A stretch of DNA of 64,000 bases from Thecaphora thlaspeos (GCA_900291925.1 UWYS01000012.1:496001-560000), one strand, 5' to 3'. Numbered from the stretch's first letter, positions 22,267-33,515 are shown. Program-made: numbers and translations. The notes: a model not told the origin generated them from the sequence alone.

Positions 22267-24552
22267 GCTGTTCGAGGCTATCTGCTCTTTACTGCTGCCG
22301 TTCTGTCTCCCTTTGCTGGCCAGTCAGCTCTTGCGACACCTACGACCTTGCTGTCCTGGCGTGCTTCCAGCCCGTCCGCCGCGCCGGGCGTTGCCTCGCT
22401 CGAGTAGATAGAGCTCGAGTCCTCGGAGCGAGGCCAGCGGAGGGTCCCTTGCGCTGTGTACCTTTAAGCTCGTCCCGCAATGCCAGCGCATCTGCTGACG
22501 CCTTCGTGTGCCTCTTCCGTCTGTCTGCTCCGGCCACTTGCTTCGAAACGCTGCTATATAGCAACGCCGGCGGGGGAGGTGAGCGGGTGCTATTTGAAGC
22601 GGTCGCCTACCATCAGCGCTGCGACCCAGACCTGGTCATTGCGATCTACACCGGCGACTATCCAGCAGCTTCCAAGAGCGAGATTCTGGGCAAGGCCAGG
22701 CAGCGCTTCGGCATCGATGTCAAGGAGGCCAACGTCACCATGATTTCCCTGCGCAACCGGCATCTGGTCGAAGATGGGTACTGGAGGCGCCTGACTCTGC
22801 TGGGACAGAGCTATGGCAGCGTCGTCATGGCATTCGAGGCCATGGGGGCGTTGATTCCCGACATCTTCATCGGTGAGTTGTCGGCTATCCTCCATCTCCT
22901 TGTCATTTTCCGACGCCAGGTAGACCTGCCATTGGTGCTGACCGTCGGCCTTTCCCCGGCCCATTTTTTGCAACAGATACAATGGGCTACGCCTTCGCCT
23001 ATCCGGTCGTGCGAGTGTTTACGAAGAAGGCAGCGATCGGAGCCTATGTCCACTACCCGACCATCAGGTGGGTCATCCGTGCCGTCGCATAGCAACGACT
23101 TCAGAGCCTTGACACCATCCGCTGATCTCCTCCGCTGCACGACTTCGCTTGAGTTCTTTCTAGCACTGACATGCTCCGGAGGGTTGAGAAGCGCGAAGCA
23201 GGTCATACAAACCACGCCAAGGTGGCGCAGAGCCTCACCCGTAGCAAGGCCAAGCTCTAGTGAGTTGCGATGTATGCGACCAGCTTCTCAATGTCGCGTC
23301 CGCCAAGCTGACCTCGGATTCTGATGATCGGTCGCGCGATGCGATGCGCTTTGACTCGACGACAGCTACTACCGTGTCTTTGCCTGGCTTTACTCATGGG
23401 CCCTGTGCCGCGCCGATCGGCTCGTCGTCAACGGAACATGGACGCGGAACCACGTAAACACGCTGATAGGGGCGTCAAGAAATAACACGACCAAGAGGGC
23501 CGAGATCGTCTACCCTCCCTGCGACACGAGGAGCATGAACTCGTTCTCGCTCGAGGGACGCAAGCGACGGATTGTCAGCCTTGCGCAGTTTCGGTAAGTC
23601 GTCCGTCGATGTCGATATGAAAGGTTTGAGCCGATGTATGAACGTCGCAAGCTAGGCTCTGAGATCCAATCCTGCTTTCTGCCGCAACAGACCCGAGAAG
23701 GAGCATCCACAGCAGCTCCGCGTCCTGCGCGCTCTGCTCGACCTGCGCTCCGACCTCTTTCAGGGCTCCGATGCCGTCCGGCTGGTGATGATGGGGTCAT
23801 CACGCAACGTGGAGGACGAGAATCGCATCGAGGCGCTCCAGAAGCTGGTCAAGCAGCTCGACCTGCACGATCACGTCGAAATTGTTGTCAATGCGCCGTG
23901 GGGCACTGTCCTCGAGAATCTGGAGCAGGCGAGCGTAGGCCTAAGCACGATGGTGGACGAGCACTTCGGCATTAACGTCGTCGAATTCATGGTGCGTGTC
24001 GTGCTGGTCCCTGCTTCCAGGGAGGGGCGGCGCCCGCTTTTTCTTTTCCCTGTTGGCCCCAGCTGATCCTGACGTCGCCACGCGGCGCCCTCTTCCACCC
24101 TTCTTCACAGGCGGCGGGTCTGATCACCCTCTCGCACGCTTCAGCGGGGCCTCTGATGGACATCGCAATGGCCGTAGACGGCCAAAAGACCGGTGAGCAC
24201 GACTTGCTCGTCTTGGACCACCTGCGCATCTCTGCTCTCAGCTCGGCTTGCCTGCCTCCGCCAGCGAGCGAGCGGACCTTCTGACAAGCTCCAAAACTTC
24301 ACGCATACATCCCTCTTTGCCCCACCAGGATATCACGCAACGACCGTCAAGACTTTTGCCGCTGCTCTGTCGGACATCTTCGATCTGCCGCCGCCCGAAG
24401 CGCTCGCAATACGCGGTCGGGCCCGGTCTCGCGCCACGTCGACGTTCGGCGCCGAAGGGTTCTGCGAGAGCTGGAAGAAGCTGCTTTGGCTACCGCTCGT
24501 CGCAAGTCAGCACACGGCGTCGGGCAAAGGCGAGGCGAAAAAGGACCAATAA
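22006..24552 (+). CDS. ALG11: ALG11, GDP-Man:Man3GlcNAc2-PP-dolichol alpha-1,2-mannosyltransferase (possibly translated as a C-terminal fusion to EBP)
   Basis: Glycosyltransferase family 4 enzyme on the cytosolic ER face that adds the fourth and fifth mannoses to the lipid-linked oligosaccharide of N-glycosylation. Exons by splice consensus: up to 22262, 22562-22872, 22977-23067, 23164-23259, 23366-23593, 23691-23991, 24111-24192, 24329-24552; every junction keeps frame. Key blocks: VLGLFHPY joined to CNAGGGGERVLFEA across the first intron, LVIAIYTGD, LLGQSYGSVVMAFEA, DTMGYAFAYP, GAYVHYPTISTDML, VYPPCDT, RIVSLAQFRPEKEHP, and the donor-binding EHFGINVVEFMAAGLITLSH. Starting at the in-frame Met at 22006 gives 529 residues with one N-terminal membrane segment, the normal ALG11 length. 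Starting at 21235 gives 786. No stop separates it from the EBP domain, so its own promoter or start is not evident. Confidence 0.88.
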
Positions 24553-25009
24553 ATAGCCAGAGAAGTAGTGATGTCTGCCAGCGAACGGCAATTTGAGGTC
24601 CACCCACCCCACCGTGGCGGAACGGAGAAGGATCGAGCGCATCTGTGAACGGCGTGGCGGGCCGTGCGCCCCACCGTGCTGTTGTACGTGTCACTGGGCT
24701 GATCCTCCACGCCCAGGGCGGAAGGGCCGGCGCAACAATCAGAATGGTAAGGCACCGGTGGGGCATACTGCGTGGGCTCGGTACTGTACACGTATATATG
24801 GCCAAGTGGGCCAAATCGCCAAGGGTAGTGCGGAAACAAGCAAATTCCGTTTCGCCCCCACTGTAAAACATCTGCTGATGCCTCTCGCTGTGGGGTACGG
24901 CTATCCGTCCTCTAGCCTCCTTCCTTTTTCTTACGAACTCTCGACATCCCTTTCCTTATCTTCTGCAACCACATTCACCGCGAGAACAGGCGAACAGAAG
25001 TAGGACAAG
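24553..25009. other. intergenic region between ALG11 and the PARP-type finger gene
   Basis: Same-strand spacer of 457 bp that should hold the ALG11 3' end and the promoter of the next gene. It contains one GTACTGTAC-like word followed by TATATA at about 24781-24798. I see nothing else. Confidence 0.5.
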
Positions 25010-27991
25010 ATGCCAGCACCGCAACGACCACCTTTTCGCAATTTGTCGCCACAAACACTATCGCCTCCCCCTCTTCGCGCTCTATCATCCCCGTTGTCGC
25101 GTCGACGCATCGGCAGCACCGGTACGATGGATAACGAACCTCTTGTCCCATCCTCGGACACGGCCGAGAAGGGCAAGCAGTTGACCCGCAACCCCCAGTT
25201 TGATGCCAGCAAGGGCAATGGGGGGCATCTCGATGACAATGGCAACGTAGCTAGGCGTGAGGATGTCGAGCAGAGTCGAAAGGGGGTTGGAGGGATACAA
25301 GCGGAGGAGTTTTCGCGGATCAGCGACGACTCGGTTATGCTGCTGTCGCCGATTAGCGATCAGGTCAAGGCGCGGACCGAGGTGCAGGCAGGTCGCCCTC
25401 CGCCTCGGGCTGCGGCTAGCCAGCAAGAGGCTAGCCAGCAGGGGCCAGAAGCGGAGGAGAACGAGGAGGGATCGGAGAGGGAGGGAGAGCTGCCTCGCTC
25501 CTGCCAGCAAGCCAGAGAAAAGGCCGCGCACGTCCCATCGCGCGCCTGGCTTGCCGCCTCTCGCCCTCGTCCGCCTGGCCGGCCCTTCCGGCCATCCTCT
25601 CCCTCCTTCCAGGCCACCACCACCACCACCACCATCACCCGCACCGCCCTAGCGTCGACTCGGCGAGGGGCCCCCACCTTCCCGCCACCATCTTCGTCTC
25701 CTCAAACGCTACCCGCCACCGCCGCCGCCGCCATCACCACCACCACTGGGGCTCTCGCTCCTGCATATTTCGCAGCCGCTCTGCCTACAGCGTCGCCACC
25801 ATCGACGCCGCCGCTTCCACCACTACCGGCTACCTGCACCCCTCCCCCTCCTCCTCCTCTTTCTCCTCCTCCTCCTCTATCTTCTCCCTCTCCTCCTTCT
25901 CTCCCTACTCCTTCACGAACTGCGCGCCCTCCAACTTTTTCGTCCTCTCCGGCTTCTCCTTCTCCGTCATCTCCATGCCCAGCACGCGCTACCGTCGTTA
26001 CAGCTACTACCACCCAAGCTACCACCCGGGCTTGCGCCGCCGCCTTCTCGACTTCTTCAACGGCTGCCAAGACCTCTTCGTCTTCCTCTTCTTCTTCGCT
26101 TGTTTCCTTCCTCTCATCCGAATCCGAAGGCGCTGGCTCATCTTCCGCCGACGAGGAACAAACCAAAGAGAGTGAGCAGGAGCAAAGCTCCTCGGAAGAA
26201 GACGAAGAGCAAGACGAAGAAGATGAAGAAGAAGAAGACGACGACGGCAACGACGACGGCAACGAGGACGACTTCCGCATCGGCTCGACCGCCGTCGCCT
26301 TGCCGTCGAGGACAAGAGGCCAGACGTGGACAACGAGGAAGAGAAGGAGAACGGAACCCGTGGCGACAACCACGGAGACCGGGACGACATCCGTACGGAT
26401 TGGTCTAAGGACAAGGTCGAAGTCAAACGCAGTGGCGAGCTTCACGTCACGAGAGCAGGATACAACAGCAACGGGCCGACCGCCTTGGGGCACGAGGCTC
26501 ACGCGAGCTGCGTCTGCTGCTTCCCCCGCTGCCATCGCTGTGGCCGCTCCTCAGGCGGGCAGATCCTCGACAAGAATCCCTAGCGCTGCCACCTCGAGCG
26601 CATCTCCACCCTCAACGTCCAAGGCAGCGAGAGCACCTCCTACCTCGATCTCGTCAGCGAAGGCGACATCGACAGCTGCGCCGCCAAGGCTTTCACTTCG
26701 CCCCCGTCAAGTCTACGCACGTAGCAGCCCAACGCCGCCCCCCTCAGTCCTCCGACAGGGAAAACGCAGACGCAGCATCAACGAGCGAGGTCGCGTCGTC
26801 ATGCGCAAGTCTGATCCCAGGCTGTCCTCGGACGACGCGGTCGACAAAGTTAAGGGCACGGAAGGGGAAGCCGCAGCAGTGAAGCAAGAGGGCGGTCGTG
26901 GCTATGATGATGCAGAGGCAGACGAACCTGCCGGACGCCCAGAAAAACTCGACAGGGACAACGAAGGCAAGATCTGGACCGTCTCGCCCAATCGTGAGTC
27001 GGGGCGACGTGAGGATGGTGTACAGGAGCCTCGAAACTCGCGCTGACTATTACTTTGACGCCCCTTACTCCCACAGTCAACCTGATCCTTCTCGAATTGA
27101 CGCCATTTGCAAAGCAATCGCTGTGCAAGGTAGGCTACAAGCTCGATCTCCGCCGGAGTCTGTGCCCGCTGAGTCATGACAGCTTCTTGGACTCCGAGCT
27201 CGCAGTTCGCAGCCACTGACTTTCCGTCAGCCCTTCATCCCCTTTCCTCTTCTCGACCTGGACACAGGGCTGCAACAAACAGATCCACCCCGCGACGTAC
27301 CGCATCTCGATTACTCAAGCAGCGAGCGGCCACAAAAAGCGCGGTCCGCCGACGGGCGAACAACGCAAATGGCACATCCCGTGCTACGAGGACGAATACT
27401 CGCTTCTCAACCCGGATCGACTAAGGCTCTTCTTCCCGTCGGCCAACTACCTCGACGATACCGCGCTCGAGCTGGCAGCCAACTGGTGTCGCGTGCGCAA
27501 CGGCCTGCCGCCCCTGACGCGAGACGAAATGGCCTACGCTGCCTGGGGCGACGACGCGGCGAGCCACGACGAGTGGTGGAAAGAGGAAAGATGTTTCATC
27601 TACACGGCCGACATCCACCTCTCGTCGCACGGCGAAAATATCGTGGCAAGAAGCATGGAGCTCAACGACGTTGATATCGGCAAAGTGGACAGGCGCGAGT
27701 CGCTCACGGAGCTGTTGGAGAGGATGGACGACGTTCCCAAGAGGTTCTCGCCCGGACAGTAAGTGGCGCGTTCTCCTTTGCACCTGCCCCACGCTTTCTT
27801 CCGATCCCCTTCTCAGTGACGCATGTTGACGCTCGATGACCGCCCTTTCTCGTCCTTGTTCGGCTCACCACAGCCCTCTGCGCAAGCTGATGCCCGTCGC
27901 CGTCTCGTCCCTCGGCTACCTCAAGCTAGCGGGCGTTCAAATCTTTGACCAGTGGCACAACAAACGATCAACGACCACCGCCGCCGCCTGA
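25010..27991 (+). CDS. large disordered protein with a PARP-type zinc finger near the C-terminus
   Basis: Four exons (25010-26993, 27077-27129, 27268-27758, 27874-27991) join in frame to about 881 residues. Residues 1 to about 655 are low complexity: Pro/Ser/Thr-rich, then an acidic Glu/Asp tract (about 26160-26270), then basic Ser/Arg-rich stretches including a likely nuclear signal (TRKRRRTEP). Exons 2-3 encode ELTPFAKQSLCKGCNKQI, then KWHIPC. This CxxC, about 33 residues, HxxC arrangement after a short helix resembles PARP-type zinc fingers, which recognise DNA nicks and breaks. A conserved-looking globular tail follows (LRLFFPSANYLDDTALEL, VAVSSLGYLKLAGVQIFDQW). No PARP catalytic domain is present. 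The finger call rests on pattern; the role is unknown. It is tail to tail with MLH1, with 23 bp between stop codons. Confidence 0.6.
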
Positions 27992-28014
27992 ACCTGACCG
28001 ACCGGCCGGCCCGC

Positions 28015-31000
28015 TCAACACCGCTCAAAGACGCGGTACAGATCCGGCAGGTTGGCAACCTGCAGCACGTCACTCTCCAGCAACGCCTTTGGCGGCGCGA
28101 AGCGACCCACGCTAGCCGACATGCTGGCAAACCATCGATGTTGAATCTCCCACTTGGCCTTTTGCCGCGCGCGTCCGTCCTCGGCCGCCTGTATCCTTGC
28201 GTCTTCGTCGTTGCCGTTGTTGTTGTCGTGGTCGAGCGTGACCAGGGCCGCTGGTGGCGGAGGCGTGTCGGGAAGACAGGCGAACGCCAGCTCCCTAGCG
28301 AACGTCTCGAAACACGTCTTTTCGTCTTGCCAGTCGACCATCGGACCGAGACGGGCCAGAAAGGCGGGCAGCCGTTCCAGCGAGACGGTGGTAGCGGCGG
28401 TGCTGCCGGATGCGTCGTCTCGCTTGGCTGTAGCATCACCGGGGAGGTGGGAACCGGCGGCGGCGGCGGGGAGGAGCGTCGGGAGCGTACAGAGCGTACC
28501 GGCCTTGACGTCGATGCGAAGGGAGAAGTACTCGTCTAGCATCTCGGCGTGGTTGAGCAACGTTTGAGTGATGGTCTGCGGGTTGGACGAAAGCCGTCAG
28601 CTGAAAGGGGTTAGAACGTCTGTCTCCGGCAGAGGGGCCAAAGGGGGAGACAGGGCGGGGACGTACCTTGGCCATTTCGTCTCGGTCTCGATCCTCGACG
28701 TCGACGTCTGGCTCGCAGTCCAGGCCGATCCTCACCAGCTCTTCCAACGAAGGAGCCGGATCCAGCTTGACCCTGCCCAGGCTTCCAAACTGGCGGATGG
28801 CGAGCTGGTATGCAAACTCCTCTCTGCGTCGGCCACCACCGTCATACTCCATGTGTCAGCCTCTCATTCCTTCCTTCGTTGCTAGGGCATCCAGCCGTGT
28901 GGGACAGTCGAACTAAGGAAACTCACATGAAAGCAGCGTGGCCGACGAGGTACAGCCTCGTCTCATGCTGCACCAGGCTCAACGACCTGTCGAGGTCCAC
29001 GACGCCGACAAACGTGCAGTTCTGCACAATGTCCGTGAGACCGCCGTGCTTGGCCTTTTGAATCTCGGCGCGCAGCTCCTTGACCGAGGTGAGGGCGACG
29101 TTCGAGTCTGGGATCCGGGCGCTTCGACGTTTCTTGCGCGAGGTCGCTGCCGTCTGCAACATCCCCGGTTCGTCCTGTACCTCGACAGCGGTGGGAAGTG
29201 AGTCGGTGGATGGCGACGGATCGAGGCGATGTTTCTTCCCCTCTGCTGCAACCGTCGCAACTGAGCGGGTGGGGTCATCGGACGACGCCGTAGAGGCAAA
29301 CATCGAGTCGAGCGTGCGTGTGCGCGCATCGACGCGGACCATGTGTTGCGGATAGCCCTTCTGCATGGACGACGGCAGGTTCCTCTCGTTGCTGCCGCTG
29401 GCAGACGTTCTCCTGGCGTCCGACGACGACGATGACGAGGACACTGTTGTCGCGCCGGCGGTGATGTTCGCATCGTCGAGCGCGTTCCATCCATCTTCGT
29501 ACGGCGTCTCCTGCCCATCTTGATCGCGTTGGCGGACCTTGCTCGACGGCAGGCGGGACGAAGGTGCAGTTGCTCCAGGCAGCAGGGCCTGGCTAAATTG
29601 GAAGGTGCGACTGGCGTTGGCGCCGGCCAGACAGGTCTGGGCGTGGACGCAGACGGCCTCGACGATCTCCTCTTCGTCGAGGAAGTGAACCTCTTTCTTG
29701 GTCGGATGAACGTTGACGTCGACGTTTTCGGGGCGAATCTCGAGCGCGATGTAGATCCACGGGTGGCCGCCTTTCGGGAGCAATGTGGCGTAGAGGGCCT
29801 CGAGCAAGCGCTTCAGCAGAGGGCAGTCGACGAGACGGTCTGTCAGGAATGGCTCAGACCGGCGTTCGTGTTTGGAAACGGCGAAGGTCATCATCTCGTG
29901 TCACAGTCGCTCATTAAATCTGTGCCTGGGGCCCGACGTCGGCTGCGCTTGCTACTCACTGTTGATAAAGCACAGCATTGTCGAGCGCTTACTGCTCCAA
30001 TTGGCACCGCTTATCCAGCCTTGGCACTTGAACGCGTACCTCTCATTCTCCACAGGCTTGAGCTCGATGAGCTCGCGCGAGACTGCATTGCCGTGAAGAA
30101 GGCGTATCGTGTCGAGCGTGGTATTGGCGGGCGTGGCGGGCGTGTTGAGGTCAGTCACGTTGGAGCCGGCCTTGCGGCACGAGAAGCCGATGCCGCGTCC
30201 GCCGTAGTGGACCGCGTACTTGGCCGCGACGTCGAGCGCACGGTTGTATTCCTTGGCGCCGCTCTTGAGCGCCCGTCGGCGCTGAGGGACGTTGTAGAAG
30301 AGGTCTTCGGCCGAGATGAGCGTGCCGTCTGTCCCGGCGCACTGTCGCGGTGTCGAAGACTGGCCGGGTTTCGGAGGGGCGAGGGCGCCCGATGAGTAGT
30401 ACGCTCTGCCGGACGGTGCATGGCGATGGTCGCGGGTCAGCTTGGGAGGAGGAAAGCCTGAACGTCTGAGAGCTGTCTCCAGCGGGGAGCCTTCTTTTAC
30501 TGACTTGTAGGCGCAATCCTGTTCGCTGGTCTTGCTAACGACGCTCATGGAGGCGCTGACATAGCTGATGCTGGCCAGCGCCTCGCCTCGAAAGCCAAAC
30601 GTCGTCATGTTGGAGAGGTCGGAGAAGTCGCGCAGCTTCGACGTGGTAAATCGCTCGCAGAGGAGCGGCAGATCGGTGTGCTGGTGGCAACGGAGATGCA
30701 CAAATGGTTTGGCTTGCTGCGGTGAATTGCCTGATGGCGGCCGAGCGAAAGCGAGCGTGTTCTGAGGGCCAACTCACCCTGATGCCTGATCCGTTGTCCT
30801 GAATCTGGAGCAGCTTGACCCCGCCATCCTTGAGTGTGATCTTGATGAGTGTTGCTCCTGCATCGAGGCTATTTTCGATGAGCTCCTTAAGCGCGTTTGC
30901 TGGACGGTGGATGATCTGTAGCGGTGGATCGAGATGAAAAGCGTGAGAAGAGGAGACGGAGGGGGGCGAGGGGGAAGGGGATGTACAAGGCTCGACGAGG

Positions 31001-31228
31001 AGATATATAGGATGAGCTCACCTCTCCTGCGGCTATTCGATTGACTACGCTCTCGTCGAGTTTCTGTGGCGCAAAGAGGGGCAAGGCGAGGAGGAGCGCC
31101 GTGGACTCAGCACTTGGCCGGGGCAGCCGTGGACAGTGGCCAGGGTCGCCAGTGCTAGGGCTGCTCACCTTGATGGGTCTGTACCTGGCCGATTCGGCGG
31201 CGGGGTCGAGGTCGCCATCGTCTTGCAT
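28015..31228 (-). CDS. MLH1: MLH1 DNA mismatch repair protein
   Basis: MutL homologue of the GHKL ATPase family; with Pms1 it acts after MutS in nuclear mismatch repair. Exon 1 starts at 31228 (MQDDGDL...RYRPIK). The next exons give [34 protein letters not shown] (catalytic Glu and Asn), [41 protein letters not shown], and [17 protein letters not shown] disordered linker follows, then the C-terminal dimerisation domain. The protein ends [12 protein letters not shown], matching the invariant Mlh1 C-terminal FERC. A 99-nt segment (30504-30406) with GTCAGT donor and GGCAG acceptor interrupts the N-domain and is a multiple of three; splicing it gives CAYKAYYSSG...PPKPG as in homologues. There are about seven or eight exons. 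Confidence 0.94.
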
Positions 31229-31279
31229 TTTGACCGGTTCGCTGGTCGACGATAGCGCAGGCGATGGCGGCGGACGGGA

Positions 31280-31322
31280 AGGGGATGGGGGATGGGGGGT
31301 GGGGGGTGGGGGGTGGGGGTCG
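31280..31322 (+). repeat. G-run tract with G-quadruplex potential in the MLH1 upstream region
   Basis: At least six runs of four to six G separated by one to three bases lie on the plus strand, about 55 bp upstream of the MLH1 start and in its non-coding strand sense. A short CCAGG tandem also lies at about 31457-31479. The tract sits in the 346-bp divergent promoter shared with the histone-fold gene. Confidence 0.65.
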
Positions 31323-31574
31323 GGCGATCCGCCTCTAGAGGCAGAAGTCGAAGCTGCCTCCCGGTTGGGGGTCCTCTGGAGCAATACCCTTTTGTTCTGC
31401 GGCTAAAAATTAGCCAGAAGTGGAGCAGCGCTCTGGCCATGCAGCAGCCCCAAGCCAGCCAGGCCAGGCCAGGCCAGGAAAAGGCGCGACCCGTGAACAG
31501 CTTCCGTCCGCCCGGTCCGTGTGTCACGGTCCGCCCACCACCCTCCTAACCTCTCACCGCCTCCGCCAGATACA

Positions 31575-32786
31575 ATGTCGCAAGACCAAGCCCAAGCTCG
31601 CACATCGGCCGATCCGCTCGACGCACCCATGGACATCAACGCTTACAACGACGTCGACGCCCACGGCGGATCCACATCACCCGCTCCGGCGCCGGCACCG
31701 CCGGCCAAGACCAAGGCCGCCGCCAAACCAGCCTCGGCCGGTGCCAAGCGGCAGCGCGGCGCCTCGATCCTACCCGTCGCCCGCGTTCAGCGTATCATCA
31801 AGGCGGACAGAGACGTTGACGTCTGCTCGAGAGAGGCCACCTTTCTCATCTCGATGGCGACAGAGATGTTTGTCAAGAAGATCACAGATGAGGCCTATAC
31901 AAATGCCAGGCTCGACAAGAGAAAGGTCGTCAGCTATAAGGATATTTGTACGTTCAACGCTGCCTCCAAAGGTGGCGGTGAGGGGGCCTCGTGGAGAGGA
32001 GCGAGATACTGACCGACTTTGTCCGGCCTCGCCATCTCTGGACTTTAGCAAAAGCGGTACAGCAAAACGAGTACCTCGACTTCCTCAAAGGTTCGTCTAC
32101 CGCTCGTGCGCACCGCATATACAAAGCAAAAGCTCATCCTACCCTCTTGTTCCTTCCGCTATCCCTTCTTGCCAACTCGTACAGAAGCAGTCCCGACCCC
32201 TCTGACCCTTTCGGCAGCCCTGACCCAACGACAAGCCAAGATGACACAACTCGCCGAGATGGAAGCCGCCATCCTCGCAGGGACGCTCGACGAAGAAGAC
32301 GACGACCGCCACAACAACAACCACAACCACAACCACAACCACAACCACAACAACAACAACAACAACAACAACAAGAAGGACGCTTCCGACGCCGACGAGA
32401 CCGACGGTGTCGCCGGCGGTGCGCGAGATGATGATGATCAAGTGATGAACGACAATGGCGCCGTTCCGGTCGAAGTACAACGGCCCGCCAAGAAGGTCAA
32501 GGCGAAGCCAAAGCCTGCCTCCAAAGCTGTCCCCACTAGCGGCGCAGGAACGGAAGAGGAGGGTGGTGGTGGAAAGGGCAAGACGCCCGTCAAGAGGACG
32601 GCCAGGCAGAGCGCGGCCGCTCTGGCAGCAGAGGCCAAGGCGGCTTTCCCGGCCAAGGCTACGACCGCAGCGGCGCAAGGGCCAGACGAGGCGAGGGGGA
32701 GCGATGTCGCCGACGACGACGAGGGTCGAGATGAGGACATGGCCGAAGCCGCGAGCAGACCAGACGACGTCCAGACGCCCGAATAG
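31575..32786 (+). CDS. histone-fold protein, Dpb3 / POLE4 / CHRAC1 type
   Basis: Three exons (31575-31947, 32049-32090, 32185-32786) give 338 residues. After a Pro/Ala-rich leader comes an H2A/NF-YC-like histone fold: ILPVARVQRIIKADRDVDV, EATFLISMATEMFVKKI, AYTNARLDKRKVVSYKDI, AVQQNEYLDFL, EAVPTPLTL. The RxxRIIKAD start and the loop before KDI match the small subunit of DNA polymerase epsilon (Dpb3, POLE4) and the CHRAC1 chromatin-remodelling subunit; sequence alone does not decide between them. These proteins pair with a Dpb4-type partner and bind DNA. The C-terminal half is a disordered tail with an Asn/His repeat followed by acidic and basic Ala/Lys-rich stretches. The gene shares a 346-bp divergent promoter with MLH1. 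Confidence 0.82.
32310..32375 (+). repeat. coding microsatellite (AACCAC)n/(AAC)n
   Basis: Hexanucleotide then trinucleotide repeat inside the third exon of the histone-fold gene. It encodes alternating Asn-His followed by poly-Asn and is likely length-variable between strains. Confidence 0.85.
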
Positions 32787-33016
32787 CCTCCGTTGTCCAG
32801 AGGCTTGCTTGTAGTGCCAGCTCCAAGGCAGCCGACAAGCTCGCCATCAAGCCACTACCTCTACCACGCGTGTGTGTCGTGTGAGCCTGTCACAGGCAAG
32901 AGACACTCACAAGACAGCGAGAGAGTACGCCAGCGAGAAAAGACGTTCTGACAAGGACCTGGATTGCGGACCGGGGTCGAGATGCGACGGGTCAGGTTTA
33001 GCGAAGAGGTGTGAGG

Positions 33017-33100
33017 GTGCGTGCGTGTGCGTGCGCGCGCGCGTGTGTGTGTGTGTTTGTGTGTGAGGGAGGGTGTGTGTGAGGGAGGGTGTGTGTGTGA
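33017..33100 (+). repeat. GT-rich microsatellite
   Basis: Imperfect GT/GC dinucleotide run with two GAGGGAGGGT interruptions, in the spacer between the histone-fold gene and the 3' end of the RhoGEF gene. It is alternating purine-pyrimidine and could form Z-DNA. Confidence 0.85.
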
Positions 33101-33515
33101 CGAATGGGTGACCAGTGATGACCAAAGACGGGGCGCGAGCGAGCGATAAAGAGGGAGTAGAGGGCGAGAGAAAGGGGGAGACGCGAGGACGAGAGCCTGA
33201 CATCGAGTCGAAGAGGATCGACTATGCCAATATACAGAGAGGGAACCACGAAGGACAGTGAGAAGCGGGGACGGGGAGAGGCAATAGACAGGGAGCGTGT
33301 GCGATGAGGGTGAGAGAGGGAAGGGTTAGACGCGATTTACGAGGCGAGGAGAATGGTTACAAAAGGAGGAAAAATAGGGAGGGAGGCAGCGCGGCGTCCA
33401 ACCAAGACGGAAGTACCCTCGTATTTACAAGAAATGCGTGCCGACGGGGCGGGGCGGGCGTCGAGGCACAGATGATGACCCCTCTGAGGCGGGGGACCGG
33501 CGGAGCGCCGTCTGT

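Noticed and set aside
25702..26535. 277-codon minus-strand frame with Glu/Ser runs
   Set aside because: Mirror of the low-complexity region of the PARP-type finger gene; its apparent repeats come from the opposite strand.
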